This document shows, one piece after another, positions 38,063 to 46,671 of a stretch of 64,000 nt of DNA (within the stretch, counting starts at the first letter, position 1; each line of letters starts with the position of its first letter). The stretch is from Pseudomarimonas arenosa (GTDB lineage: Bacteria; Pseudomonadota; Gammaproteobacteria; Xanthomonadales; Xanthomonadaceae): NCBI RefSeq assembly GCF_014841215.1, contig NZ_JACYTR010000010.1:1-64000 (forward strand), written 5' to 3'. Both the position numbers and the translations under genes were made by a program. The notes below the pieces were generated by a model, which was given only the letters and a program-made list of their open reading frames with translations, searched no databases and was not told the DNA's origin.

Positions 38063-38543
38063 CGCCGGCTCCTCCTTCGCTGGCCGCCTTGCGCGCCATG
38101 TCCAGATCCTTCCCGGTGATGGGCCCGACAAAGCGCTTGGCTACCGCCCCATCCGGTCCCAGCAAGATACTCAAGGGCAAGCCACGCGGCACGTCCCAGC
38201 CGGCCGGCGGCGCATACACGTCGACCAGGGCGATCGGGTAGCTGACTGGCCGGGTCTGGAGAAACGCCTGCAGCTCTTCCGCCGTGGTCTCTTCAAAGGC
38301 AAGGCCGATGATCTGCAGGTCGGCGTTGGCTTGGTCGTAGTGGTCAAGCTCAGGCATCTCCTTCAGGCATGGCGCACACCAGGTCGCCCAGTAGTTCACC
38401 AGTACCCACTGGCCGCGCTTGGCAGCAAGATCGAACTCGCCGTGGGCCAGGGTGTTGATCTTGAGCTCTGGCGTGGTGCCGACCTCCTGAGCCGACACCG
38501 ACAAGCCGAACATCAGCAAGATCAGACTAAACAGACGCATCAT
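38055..38543 (-). CDS. TlpA-like periplasmic thioredoxin-family protein
   Basis: This is a 162-residue exported protein with an N-terminal signal peptide (MMRLFSLILLMFGLSVSAQ) and a thioredoxin fold with the active site WATWCAPCLKE. It is probably a periplasmic thiol oxidoreductase of the TlpA/ResA type. Two adjacent ATG codons (38543 and 38540) follow GAGGT, and the first has the better spacing. It overlaps yihY upstream by about 17 bp and acyP downstream by 8 bp. Confidence 0.88.
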   Translation of the reverse strand: MMRLFSLILLMFGLSVSAQEVGTTPELKINTLAHGEFDLAAKRGQWVLVNYWATWCAPCLKEMPELDHYDQANADLQIIGLAFEETTAEELQAFLQTRPVSYPIALVDVYAPPAGWDVPRGLPLSILLGPDGAVAKRFVGPITGKDLDMARKAASEGGAGDE

Positions 38544-39828
38544 CACGGGGTACCTCGGAATCATCGGAATCGATTGGCATCAGCAGGGTAGCAACCGACT
38601 GCTCAAGAGTGGGAGAAAGCTGCGCTTTCAAGGTTTCGGCCAGACCTAGCACCCGCCGCCCGATAGCATCCTCCACCCCCACCCGTCCTGGTGGCTGCAA
38701 GGTGATCGGGACCGCAAGTGCCAGATGCACATCGGCCAAGGACAAGGCGTGCGGATCGCGGGCCAGCATCCAGTCCCCGTCTTCATTGCGCTGAAAGATC
38801 TCGCTCCGAGTCAGTCGATCGAGCAGTTGCACCAAGGTGTCGTCATCGATCGCTTTCTCGATCTGGCGTAGCGTTTCCAGACTTAACGAGCCACCTCGCG
38901 CCTGCGCCTCGAGCATGCGACTGACCAGGCGCAGACCGGCCATCCATTCGGCGGCCTTCGGCAGCCGCGCCGAGGCCGGCTGGAAACGGAACGAAGAAAG
39001 CGAAGCAGCTATCGAAGCGCCGAGCAACACCACCGCCCAGGACAGGTAGATCCAGACCAGAAAGATCGGCAACACCGCCAAGGCGCCATAGATCTGCTGG
39101 TAGGTCGGAACCTGACGTAAGTAGAAGCCAAGCCCAGCCTTGGCGGTTTCGAACAGCAGGCTGGCCAGCACGCCGCCAATCAGAGCGTGGCGCCAGGACA
39201 CGCGATGATTGGGAATCAGCATGTAGGCAAGAGTGAAGGCGCCCAGCTCGACCGCAAAGGGCAGCAGCCGAATCAGCATTTGGCTGACGCCGGAAATCGG
39301 CGTTTCGGCCACCCAGGGCAACGCGAATATCCAGGAACTCAGAGCCAGACTCGATACCACCAGCAACGGCCCCAGGGTCAGCGCGGTCCAGTACACCATG
39401 AAGCGTGACATCGGCTTGCGTGCCACCGAGACCCGCCAGATCCGGTTGAGGGTGTCCTCGACGCTGACCATGATGAACAGGGCCGAGAGCAGCAGCGCGA
39501 GCAAACCGGTGGTGGTGAGCTGCTGCGCGCTGTCGGCAAACTCTCGCACGTAGTTCTCCACCACGCGCGCCGCGCCAGGCACGAAGTTGGTGAACAGAAA
39601 GTCACTTAGCGTGTCGCTCCACTGGTCGAATACCGGGAACGCGGCCAGAATGCCAAACACGGCCAACGACAGCGGCACGATGGCGAATACCGTGCCGTAG
39701 GCCAGCACGGCGGCGCTCTCAAAGCAGCGGTCTTCGACAAATCGTCGCCAGACGAACTGCGAAAATGCTTGAATGCGCTCGCGAGCGTGTGGCGGCGGAA
39801 TCCACCACGGCCGTTGCTGGGTCATCAC
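38527..39828 (-). CDS. yihY: YihY/BrkB family inner-membrane protein
   Basis: The 433-residue protein has the YihY core with about six membrane helices (residues 35-290) and the conserved FESAAVLAYGTVFAIVPL segment, plus a cytoplasmic C-terminal extension of about 140 residues containing a helical domain (LSLETLRQIEKAIDDDTLVQLLDRL). Such longer forms are common in this group. Transport function is unproven; it was once called ribonuclease BN in error. It is divergent from wrbA. Confidence 0.9.
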   Translation of the reverse strand: MMTQQRPWWIPPPHARERIQAFSQFVWRRFVEDRCFESAAVLAYGTVFAIVPLSLAVFGILAAFPVFDQWSDTLSDFLFTNFVPGAARVVENYVREFADSAQQLTTTGLLALLLSALFIMVSVEDTLNRIWRVSVARKPMSRFMVYWTALTLGPLLVVSSLALSSWIFALPWVAETPISGVSQMLIRLLPFAVELGAFTLAYMLIPNHRVSWRHALIGGVLASLLFETAKAGLGFYLRQVPTYQQIYGALAVLPIFLVWIYLSWAVVLLGASIAASLSSFRFQPASARLPKAAEWMAGLRLVSRMLEAQARGGSLSLETLRQIEKAIDDDTLVQLLDRLTRSEIFQRNEDGDWMLARDPHALSLADVHLALAVPITLQPPGRVGVEDAIGRRVLGLAETLKAQLSPTLEQSVATLLMPIDSDDSEVPRDDASV

Positions 39829-39933
39829 GGCTCCAGGTCTGGGGTTTCAACCATTGTGCCTGCAAGTCGCGTAGCATCGCTGCCCGCGCGGCGGATTCAC
39901 AATCGCCGAGGGACAATCGATCAGGAGTGTGGT

Positions 39934-40533
39934 GTGAACGAGGTGCTGATTCTCTACTACAGCCGCGGCGGCAGCGTGGAAGCCCTGGCACGGCAGATCG
40001 CCCGCGGCGTGGAGAGTGTGGAGGGCGTCTGCGCCAGGCTGCGCACGGTGCCGGCGATCGGCCCGGTGAACGCCGAGCGCCAGGCAGCGGTGCCCGAAGA
40101 CGGTGCCCCTTATGTCGATCGACGCGATCTCGCCGAATGCAGCGGCCTGGTGCTCGGCAGCCCAACCCGCTTCGGCAATATGGCGGCAGCGCTGAAGCAG
40201 TTCCTTGATAGCACCGGCGCTGAATGGGCCTCGGGCACCTTGATCGGCAAGCCAGCCTCGGTGTTTTGCTCCACCGCATCGCTGCACGGCGGCCAGGAAA
40301 GCACCTTGCTGTCGATGATGCTGCCCTTGTTGCATCACGGCATGCTGATCGTCGGCCTGCCCTACAGCGAGCCTGGACTCAACGCCACGCGCAGCGGCGG
40401 CGGGCCCTATGGCGTCAGCCATTTCGCAGGTCAGGCCGACGACCCGACGCTGAGCGCCGACGAGATCGCCTTGGCGCGAGCGCAAGGGCGGCGAATGGCC
40501 GAGTTGGTGCGGCGCCTGGAGGACAGGCCATGA
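39934..40533 (+). CDS. wrbA: NAD(P)H:quinone oxidoreductase, WrbA family
   Basis: WrbA-type flavodoxin-like enzymes reduce quinones by two electrons using FMN. The 199-residue protein has the FMN phosphate loop YYSRGGSVEALA and the segment GSPTRFGNMAAALKQFLD. The start is GTG at 39934, with GGAG about 8 bases upstream. A longer frame from 39769 runs antisense to yihY and is rejected. It overlaps the DUF2069 gene by 4 bp. Confidence 0.93.
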   Translation: MNEVLILYYSRGGSVEALARQIARGVESVEGVCARLRTVPAIGPVNAERQAAVPEDGAPYVDRRDLAECSGLVLGSPTRFGNMAAALKQFLDSTGAEWASGTLIGKPASVFCSTASLHGGQESTLLSMMLPLLHHGMLIVGLPYSEPGLNATRSGGGPYGVSHFAGQADDPTLSADEIALARAQGRRMAELVRRLEDRP

Positions 40534-40883
40534 CCTATCGGGCGATGGTGGCGCTGAGCCTGATTGCGCTGATTGCCATTCAGGCAGCGTGGCAACTGGC
40601 TTTCGAGAGCAGCGCGCGAGTCTTTTGGCTGTTGTTCGGACTGGCGCCCTTGCTGGCTTGCCTGACGGCCCTGGCACTGCGCAGGCCGACCGCGCTGTTC
40701 TGGTCCGGCGTGCTGGCCCTGCTGTACTTCTGCCACGGCGTGATGGAGGGCTGGACGGTGACCAGCGACATCCGCTGGCTGGCGGTCCTGGAAGCGGCCG
40801 TGGCGATGACCCTGGTGCTGGCCGTTGGTGCCGACGGTTTGGCGCGACGTCGAGCGCAGCGGGCCAAGCCCGGCCCCTTATAA
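40530..40883 (+). CDS. DUF2069 family membrane protein
   Basis: This 117-residue protein has four hydrophobic segments (about residues 5-23, 30-49, 55-71 and 83-102), matching DUF2069. The ATG overlaps the wrbA stop (ATGA). WrbA and DUF2069 genes are often adjacent in gammaproteobacteria, but the function is unknown. Confidence 0.87.
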   Translation: MTYRAMVALSLIALIAIQAAWQLAFESSARVFWLLFGLAPLLACLTALALRRPTALFWSGVLALLYFCHGVMEGWTVTSDIRWLAVLEAAVAMTLVLAVGADGLARRRAQRAKPGPL

Positions 40884-40940
40884 TCGATGCCTTGCGCTAG
40901 GCGCCGCTCCCGGCGCCCTGCATCAGACTGCGAGCCCGCA

Positions 40941-41438
40941 ATGAGCCCGATGAATGAACTTTGCATCGTCACCACTGGCGGTACCATCGACAAGATCTAC
41001 TTCGACGACAAATCCGACTACCAGATCGGCGAGCCACAGATTGGTCGAATGCTGAACGAACTGGGCGTCGGCTTTCGCTTCAGCGTGATTCCGATTCTGC
41101 GCAAGGACAGTCTGCATATCCAGGAGGAAGAGCGCGCCCTGATCCGCAGCACCATCGCGGCACAGCCGGCAGCGCATGTGCTGGTGACGCATGGCACCGA
41201 CACCATGGTCGACACCGCCAAGGTACTGGCCGATATCGAAGGAAAGACCATTGTGCTGACCGGCGCACTGAGCCCGGCTCGCTTTCGTGGTTCGGATGCC
41301 GAGTTCAATATCGGCTGTGCAGTGGGCGCGGTGCAAAGCCTGCCGCCCGGGGTCTACATCGCGATGAATGGACGGATTTGGGACCCAACCCGCGTACGCA
41401 AGAACGTGGCGGCCAACCGCTTCGAGGCCAACGACTGA
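40941..41438 (+). CDS. asparaginase-domain protein (single N-terminal domain)
   Basis: The 165-residue protein matches only the N-terminal half of bacterial L-asparaginases, which are about 330 residues. The nucleophile motif TTGGTIDK (about residues 11-18) and the second catalytic motif THGTDTM are intact. The C-terminal domain is absent with no sign of a frameshift, since a clean stop and a terminator follow. It may act as a dimer or on another substrate. The start ATG 40941 is preceded by a weak GAG. Confidence 0.85.
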   Translation: MSPMNELCIVTTGGTIDKIYFDDKSDYQIGEPQIGRMLNELGVGFRFSVIPILRKDSLHIQEEERALIRSTIAAQPAAHVLVTHGTDTMVDTAKVLADIEGKTIVLTGALSPARFRGSDAEFNIGCAVGAVQSLPPGVYIAMNGRIWDPTRVRKNVAANRFEAND

Positions 41439-41439
41439 A

Positions 41440-41465
41440 ACAACGCCCCGAACACGGGGCGTTGT
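41440..41465 (+). terminator. rho-independent terminator after the asparaginase-like gene
   Basis: An 11-bp stem (ACAACGCCCCG and complement, AACA loop) begins 2 bases after the stop codon and is followed by CTGTCTG. The T-run is weak, but the stem is perfect and the genes on either side are convergent. Confidence 0.7.
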
Positions 41466-41572
41466 CTGTCTGTGCAGACCGCCTCGATCACTCGACGGCC
41501 CACTTCAGCGAAGCGCGTCGGATCGACGCTGAAAGAACACCAGGCCGGCGCTCTTTCAGCATCCAGCTCAGA

Positions 41573-43279
41573 TCAGAACGTCATGCTCCAGCTGTTGATG
41601 TAGCCAATGTCGCCACCAGCGTTGTCGTTGACTCGCAGCTTCCAGGTACCGTTTGCCACTTCGCCCGACAGATTGACCGTGTAGGTCTTGACGATATTGT
41701 CGGCGCTGCCGCCGGAGCGGTTATGCAGCACGTACACGCTGCCATCCGGCGCGATCAGATCGACCTTCAAATCGCCGATGTAGGTGTGCACGATATTCAC
41801 CGCCACTGCAGTGGAACTGCTGGCGTTGCCGCTGCGACCACTGATGGTGATCGGACTCTCCACCGTAGTGTTGTCACGAATCTGGTAGTCAGTGGTGTTC
41901 TGATAGGTGGTGCCACCACCGCCGCCGCCCGAACCGGTGCGGTAGCCGGCCTTGGTGGTGGCGCCGGTGCTGCCTGGATCAAGCCAATTGCTAAGACGGG
42001 TGCTATTGCTGCCGCCACCGGTCCACGACACCGACAACTTGCCGTAGTAGTCAGCCAGATTGTTGCCGCAGGCCGCCGAGCCGCCATGCAGTTGGCCGAC
42101 GATCAGCTTGTTCTGATTCCACAGACCAGACCCCGAAGAACCGCCCTCGGTGGTGCCTTCATCCCAGTCGCTGACTTTCCAATGCGTGGTGCCCGAGCCA
42201 CCGCCATAGGCCGTGGTCGACAGCCCCTGGTTCTCCACCGAGATGCGCTTCTCGTGACCCTGCGGATGGTGAATGCCAACAGCGGAACTCGGTGTGGTGC
42301 CGCTGCGATCCCAGCCGGAGAAGTACGGATTGGCGCCGCTCGGCACCGCTGACGACAGCTGCAGCAGGGTGAAATCGCTGGCCGAACGGGTGGCACGCAA
42401 GGTGCTGCCCGACTGCGAGTGGGTGGCAATGCTCTTCGATAGCGGGGTGCCGCTGGAGCTGGAGCCCGGGGTTCGGCAGGTTGAGCTCTGGTAGTTCCAG
42501 TAGACCACGATGGAGCTGGCCACGGTCTGCGAGCTGATGCAGTGGTTGGCGGTCAGGAAGTACGGCGTGGTGGTATTGCCGGTGTTGGCCAGCAGGGTTC
42601 CGGTACAGACGTAGGAACTGCCGCCCTGACTGAACGTGTATTGGCCCACCGAATCAATCTGATCGCGCCAGTTGTTGCCGGTCGGACAGATGGTGTCGAC
42701 ATTGCACGAGCCTGACTTTTGCATCGGGTCGGCATTCTCGAACAGGCCGCGATATCCGTGCGTCACAGCGCCGAGTTGCAGCTGCACCTGCGAGCGCTCC
42801 TGCTTCGACACCAACACTTCGAGGGTGGCTTTCTCACCGGCCACGTAGGGCGACCAGAACTCGCCGCCGCTCACCTCGGCGGAGGAAATCTCACGCAGAT
42901 TCTGTTCGCCTTCACCGCGAATGGTCAGCGTCGCACTGGCCGGCAGGCTCAGCTTGCTGAAGTGGAAGTCCATGCTACGGGCCGCCGGCGCGACCAGTTC
43001 GACGCTCCATTTCCAATGATTCTTGCCGGCCTTGCTCCAGCGACCAAAGCCACGTTCACCCAAGCGCATGCCTTCGACCGGAATTTGCACGCCGTAGCGA
43101 TAGGCGCCGCCTACGCTCTTGGCATCTTCCATCTTCAACTTGGCAAGATCGGGGGCCGGCAGAACAACGCTTTCACCAAGCGAGAAAGCAGATTCGGCGC
43201 TATTGAGAGGGCCAGCCTGGGCAACAGAACAGAACGCAAGGGCCAGGGCGGCCGCCATGGGGGCTACAGCTACACGCAT
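41573..43279 (-). CDS. secreted trypsin-like serine protease with C-terminal P domain
   Basis: This 568-residue protein has a signal peptide ending AQA (about residue 22), a propeptide-like region to about 200, and a trypsin-fold domain resembling lysyl endopeptidases. His is near 246 (FLTANHC), Asp near 302 (SASDFTLL) and Ser near 382 (GGSSGSGLW). A Gly-rich linker (about 455-462) leads to a P/proprotein-convertase domain (about 470-568; VNIVHTYIGDLKVDLIAPDG). I chose ATG 43279, with GGAG 8 bases upstream. The type II secretion genes 5 kb away are a plausible export route. Confidence 0.92.
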   Translation of the reverse strand: MRVAVAPMAAALALAFCSVAQAGPLNSAESAFSLGESVVLPAPDLAKLKMEDAKSVGGAYRYGVQIPVEGMRLGERGFGRWSKAGKNHWKWSVELVAPAARSMDFHFSKLSLPASATLTIRGEGEQNLREISSAEVSGGEFWSPYVAGEKATLEVLVSKQERSQVQLQLGAVTHGYRGLFENADPMQKSGSCNVDTICPTGNNWRDQIDSVGQYTFSQGGSSYVCTGTLLANTGNTTTPYFLTANHCISSQTVASSIVVYWNYQSSTCRTPGSSSSGTPLSKSIATHSQSGSTLRATRSASDFTLLQLSSAVPSGANPYFSGWDRSGTTPSSAVGIHHPQGHEKRISVENQGLSTTAYGGGSGTTHWKVSDWDEGTTEGGSSGSGLWNQNKLIVGQLHGGSAACGNNLADYYGKLSVSWTGGGSNSTRLSNWLDPGSTGATTKAGYRTGSGGGGGGTTYQNTTDYQIRDNTTVESPITISGRSGNASSSTAVAVNIVHTYIGDLKVDLIAPDGSVYVLHNRSGGSADNIVKTYTVNLSGEVANGTWKLRVNDNAGGDIGYINSWSMTF

Positions 43280-43854
43280 CACAACACTCCTGCACAAAGG
43301 GGGGTTCTGCACGTCGAGCGACGCGCAGGCGATACATCAGCTACAACGAAATCAGGAACGCCGAGACCGCCCGAGCAGGCCATCTCATCGACGATTGATC
43401 AAAGACATCAGCTCGCTTGCACGGCATCGACTGCCACGTCAACGCGTGCGCTTGGAGATCCTCAGCAAACCGGGCCGACCGCATCCATCGTGCGCAGCCG
43501 TCCACGCTCCTTGCGTGGAACCGACAACAACTCGGGTAAGGCGCTGCGGGCACCAGACCGGCTCTGCCACGCTTTCGCCGCGTCCCCGTGAGCGAAAGTG
43601 GTTGCGAAGCTAAACCCCGTTCAGCTGGCGGTCAATATTGCATTGCACCAAGGAGCAGCAGCCTGGCCGTCCACCAATATATTCAGTGAGTTAGGCGCAA
43701 AAATCAGGGTGATATTAACGTGAAGATTGCGCGTGAAATCATAATTTCATGCGCTGGATCACAGTTTTCCCAGCACCAAGTTTGGGCGGCCTGCGCCCCA
43801 ATGTGACAACACGGTGTCAGCGGTCGAAATTTTCCGACGAACGGTAGCGCCTGA
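43280..43854. other. 575-bp intergenic region upstream of the protease
   Basis: No supportable gene is seen. The part from about 43620 is more AT-rich than its surroundings. It contains an 11-bp inverted repeat at 43729-43754 (TGAAAT and ATTTCA flanked by GCG-rich arms, CATA loop) and a TGACA...TGTCA dyad at 43804-43819. A weak minus-strand promoter candidate is TTGACC at 43629-43634 with TAGCTT at 43607-43612 (16-bp spacing), which would give the protease a 5' leader of about 320 nt. The palindrome could be an operator or a sufT 3' hairpin. Confidence 0.4.
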
Positions 43855-44412
43855 TCACAGCATCCCAGTTTCGAGACGTGCTGCCTCACTCATCATGGTC
43901 TGATTCCAGGGCGGATCGAACACCAGTTCGACGTCTGCTTCGGCCACGGTGGGAATGATCTCCAGCTTGCTGCGCACGTCATCGACCAGCACCTCACCCA
44001 TGCCACAGCCTGGCGCGGTGAGGGTCATCTTGACGCAGATCTTGCGCTTGTCCGGGGCCTGGCTCTCGACCTTGCATTCGTACACCAGCCCGAGCTCGAC
44101 GATATCGATCGGGATCTCCGGGTCGAAGCAGGTGCGCATCTGCTTCCAGGCCATCAACTCGACGTCCTCATCGCCTGCCCCTTCGGGCAGGGTCGGTACT
44201 TCGGCACATTCCTTGCCGATGGCATCGGCATCCTTGCCGGCGACCCGAAACAGGTTGCCCTCAACGAATACGGTGAAGCTGCCGCCCAAGGCCTGAGTGA
44301 TGTAACCGACACTGCCGGCCGGCAAGGTGACCTGATCACCCTGCGGCACCATGACCACGTCGCAATCGCGTTCGAAGCGAATCGGTTCTGAAGCTCGGCT
44401 ATATCCCATCAT
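43855..44412 (-). CDS. sufT: putative Fe-S cluster assembly protein SufT
   Basis: The 185-residue protein matches SufT: an N-terminal extension (FERDCDVVMVPQGDQVTLPAG) followed by a DUF59/MIP18 domain (WKQMRTCFDPEIPIDIVELGLVY, LTAPGCGMGEVLVDD) that includes the conserved Cys. SufT helps Fe-S maturation in other bacteria. No suf operon lies beside it. Two ATG codons, 44412 and 44409, are possible. Confidence 0.9.
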   Translation of the reverse strand: MMGYSRASEPIRFERDCDVVMVPQGDQVTLPAGSVGYITQALGGSFTVFVEGNLFRVAGKDADAIGKECAEVPTLPEGAGDEDVELMAWKQMRTCFDPEIPIDIVELGLVYECKVESQAPDKRKICVKMTLTAPGCGMGEVLVDDVRSKLEIIPTVAEADVELVFDPPWNQTMMSEAARLETGML

Positions 44413-44560
44413 GCGCTGGCTGGAGGCTTGGTCTGGCGTAAAGCGCTATTCTAGCCGGCCCTCGTCCCACGCAGATGAAAATGCTTTCAGCAAGTTGCCA
44501 GCAGGGGTCGCCGCAGGCGGCCCGGATGCGCGATTCTCGACCCGCTACGGCGCGTCACGG

Positions 44561-44986
44561 ATGACCTCGTTGCTGAAACCGCAGCCCAAGGCCACTGCCG
44601 CCTGGCTGCTGACCCTGGTGGCGCTGGCAGCGATCGCCGGCATGTCGGCGATCTGGGCCGGAGCGGCCTCGCTCAGCGGCGGCAATGCCGGCTGGATGAG
44701 TCTGATCGTGGCACTGGATGCCGTGCTCCTGCTCTACCTGGCCGGGCAACCCGGCGGCCAGCGGCGCATCCTGTGGGCGCTGGCGATCACGTTGGCCACC
44801 GTGCTGGCCGCCGCCGCTCTGATCGCCGCGGCCAAGATCGGGGCCGGCCTGGGCCTGCGGCCGGCGGAAAGCCTGGGCCGGATGTCGCTGAATCTGGTGC
44901 TGCTCTACTGGCAGGCCAATCTTGGCTGGATCGAGCTGTGCTGGGTGGCGGCGGGCTGCGCGCTGGCGGCTCGGGTGGCGCGCTGA
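44561..44986 (+). CDS. small membrane protein of unknown function
   Basis: The 141-residue protein has four hydrophobic segments (about residues 13-34, 42-60, 66-91 and 115-138) and no motif I recognise. I chose ATG 44561 (MTSLLKPQPKATAAW). The longer frame from 44351 is antisense to sufT. It is divergent from sufT and convergent with mazG, from which it is separated by 11 bp. It has the codon bias and hydrophobic pattern of a real gene, but no conserved partner is evident. Confidence 0.6.
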   Translation: MTSLLKPQPKATAAWLLTLVALAAIAGMSAIWAGAASLSGGNAGWMSLIVALDAVLLLYLAGQPGGQRRILWALAITLATVLAAAALIAAAKIGAGLGLRPAESLGRMSLNLVLLYWQANLGWIELCWVAAGCALAARVAR

Positions 44987-44997
44987 GTTTAGCTCGC

Positions 44998-45882
44998 TCA
45001 ATCCGCCTGGCGCTCTTCCCGCTTGGCCTCGTCCCACAATTGATCCTGCGCTTCCAAGGGTAGCTGGCAAAGCTGCAGGCCGCGCTGCTCGGCCAATACC
45101 TCCATACGCCGGAACCGCCGCTCGAACTTGGCGTTAGCGCGACGCAGGGCACGGCCGGGATCGAGCTTGGCGTGACGGGCCAGATTGGCGGCAACGAACA
45201 GCACGTCACCCAGTTCGTCTTCCAGCCGGGACTCTACCGCCGCTCGCTGCGCTGAATCGACTGCCTGGTCCAGGGCCTCGAACTCGGCCTTCAGTTCCAG
45301 CAGCTCCTCACTCAGCTTGGCGAACACCGGATCGACATTCGGCCAGTCAAAGCCGACGCTGGCGGCGCGCTTTTGCAGCTTGGTGGCGCGCATCCATTCG
45401 GGCAGACCGCGAGCGATCCCGGCCAGCACCGAGCGATCACCACTGCCGGCGCGCTCAGCGGCCTTGCTGGCCTCCCAGGCCCGCGTCTGCGCCTCGGCAT
45501 CGGCCACCGAGGCGCCGGCAAACACATGCGGATGCCGGCGAATCATCTTGTCATTGATCGCCTCGGCCACATCACGCAGCGCAAACGCGCCCTGCTCTTC
45601 GGCCATCCGGGCATGAAACACCACCTGCAGCAACAGGTCGCCCAGTTCGTCGCGCAGCTCAGCCAGATCACCGCGCTCGATGGCGTCGGCGACCTCGTAG
45701 GCTTCTTCGATCGTATACGGCGCGATACTGGCAAAGTCCTGCTGCACATCCCAGGGGCAGCCACGCTCGGGGTCGCGCAGGCGGGCCATGATGCCGACCA
45801 GGGTCGACAAAGCACGCAGGGTGGCCGGATCGGCACTGGCCAGCGCAGCGATCAGTTCAGTCTGGTTGGCGCAGTCACTCAT
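44998..45882 (-). CDS. mazG: nucleoside triphosphate pyrophosphohydrolase MazG
   Basis: MazG hydrolyses NTPs to NMP and PPi and helps clear aberrant nucleotides. The 294-residue protein has the metal-binding EExxE-type helices (YTIEEAYEVADAIERGD, ELGDLLLQVVFH) and a second MazG-like half (ELGDVLFVAANLARH). I chose ATG 45880-45882, which overlaps the cysQ end by 8 bp (ATGAGTGA). It is the last gene of the gspG-mazG run. Confidence 0.94.
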   Translation of the reverse strand: MSDCANQTELIAALASADPATLRALSTLVGIMARLRDPERGCPWDVQQDFASIAPYTIEEAYEVADAIERGDLAELRDELGDLLLQVVFHARMAEEQGAFALRDVAEAINDKMIRRHPHVFAGASVADAEAQTRAWEASKAAERAGSGDRSVLAGIARGLPEWMRATKLQKRAASVGFDWPNVDPVFAKLSEELLELKAEFEALDQAVDSAQRAAVESRLEDELGDVLFVAANLARHAKLDPGRALRRANAKFERRFRRMEVLAEQRGLQLCQLPLEAQDQLWDEAKREERQAD

Positions 45883-46669
45883 CGATCCAGTCCCGCCAAG
45901 GCAGCTGAGGATCACCCAGGGCCAGGAAATCGCTGTTCAGCAGTGACTCCTTGCAGTTGTAGCGCAGTGCCTGACCCGAACAGTCGATCACGGCACCACC
46001 GGCCTCTTCCAGCACGCACTGCGCGGCCGCGGTATCCCATTCCGAGGTTGGCCCAAAGCGCGGATAGAAATCGGCCCGCCCCTCGGCCACACGACAGAAC
46101 TTGAGAGAGGACCCGAGCCCGACCTTTTCGTGCGCGCCGATTCGCGCCAGCAAGGCCTCGGTGCGCGCATCCAGATGCGAGCGACTGGCACAGACCCGCA
46201 GCGGTGTGCCCGCCGGACGCGTGCTCATCACCCGCACAGCCGGCTGATCATTCGCTTGCACGAACGCGCCCTCGCCGCGAACGGCGTGGGCAAGATAGTC
46301 GAGCACCGGGGCGTACACCACACCCAGGATCGGTGAGTGATCCTCGATCAGGGCGACGTTGACGGTGAATTCTCCGTTGCGCTTGACGAACTCGCGAGTG
46401 CCATCCAGCGGATCGACCAGCCAATAGCGCCGCCAGCCCTGGCGCTCTGACCAGGGTATCGTCGCTGATTCTTCTGACAACACCGGCAAGCCGCTGGGCA
46501 AGGCCGACAAGCCCTGCACCAGGATATGGTGGGCGGCGCGATCGGCGGCAGTCAGCGGCGAACGATCATCCTTGTGCTCGACTTCGAAGTCCTCGGCATA
46601 GACCTGGAGAATCGCCTTGCCGGCCTGCCGCACCAGGTCGATCACCGCCTGCAGTTCCGCTGTCGCCAT
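45875..46669 (-). CDS. cysQ: 3'(2'),5'-bisphosphate nucleotidase CysQ
   Basis: CysQ removes 3'-phosphoadenosine 5'-phosphate produced in sulfate assimilation. The 264-residue protein has the inositol-phosphatase family motifs LSEES (metal Glu), DPLDGTREF and SEWDTAAAQCVLEEAGG. I chose ATG 46667-46669; a longer frame runs into nudE. It is 2 bp after nudE and overlaps mazG by 8 bp. Confidence 0.92.
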   Translation of the reverse strand: MATAELQAVIDLVRQAGKAILQVYAEDFEVEHKDDRSPLTAADRAAHHILVQGLSALPSGLPVLSEESATIPWSERQGWRRYWLVDPLDGTREFVKRNGEFTVNVALIEDHSPILGVVYAPVLDYLAHAVRGEGAFVQANDQPAVRVMSTRPAGTPLRVCASRSHLDARTEALLARIGAHEKVGLGSSLKFCRVAEGRADFYPRFGPTSEWDTAAAQCVLEEAGGAVIDCSGQALRYNCKESLLNSDFLALGDPQLPWRDWIDE

Positions 46670-46671
46670 CC

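Noticed and set aside
39769-39933. Longer WrbA starting at an upstream ATG
   Set aside because: The extra 55 codons are antisense to the start of yihY, and flavodoxin-type proteins begin at the short start.
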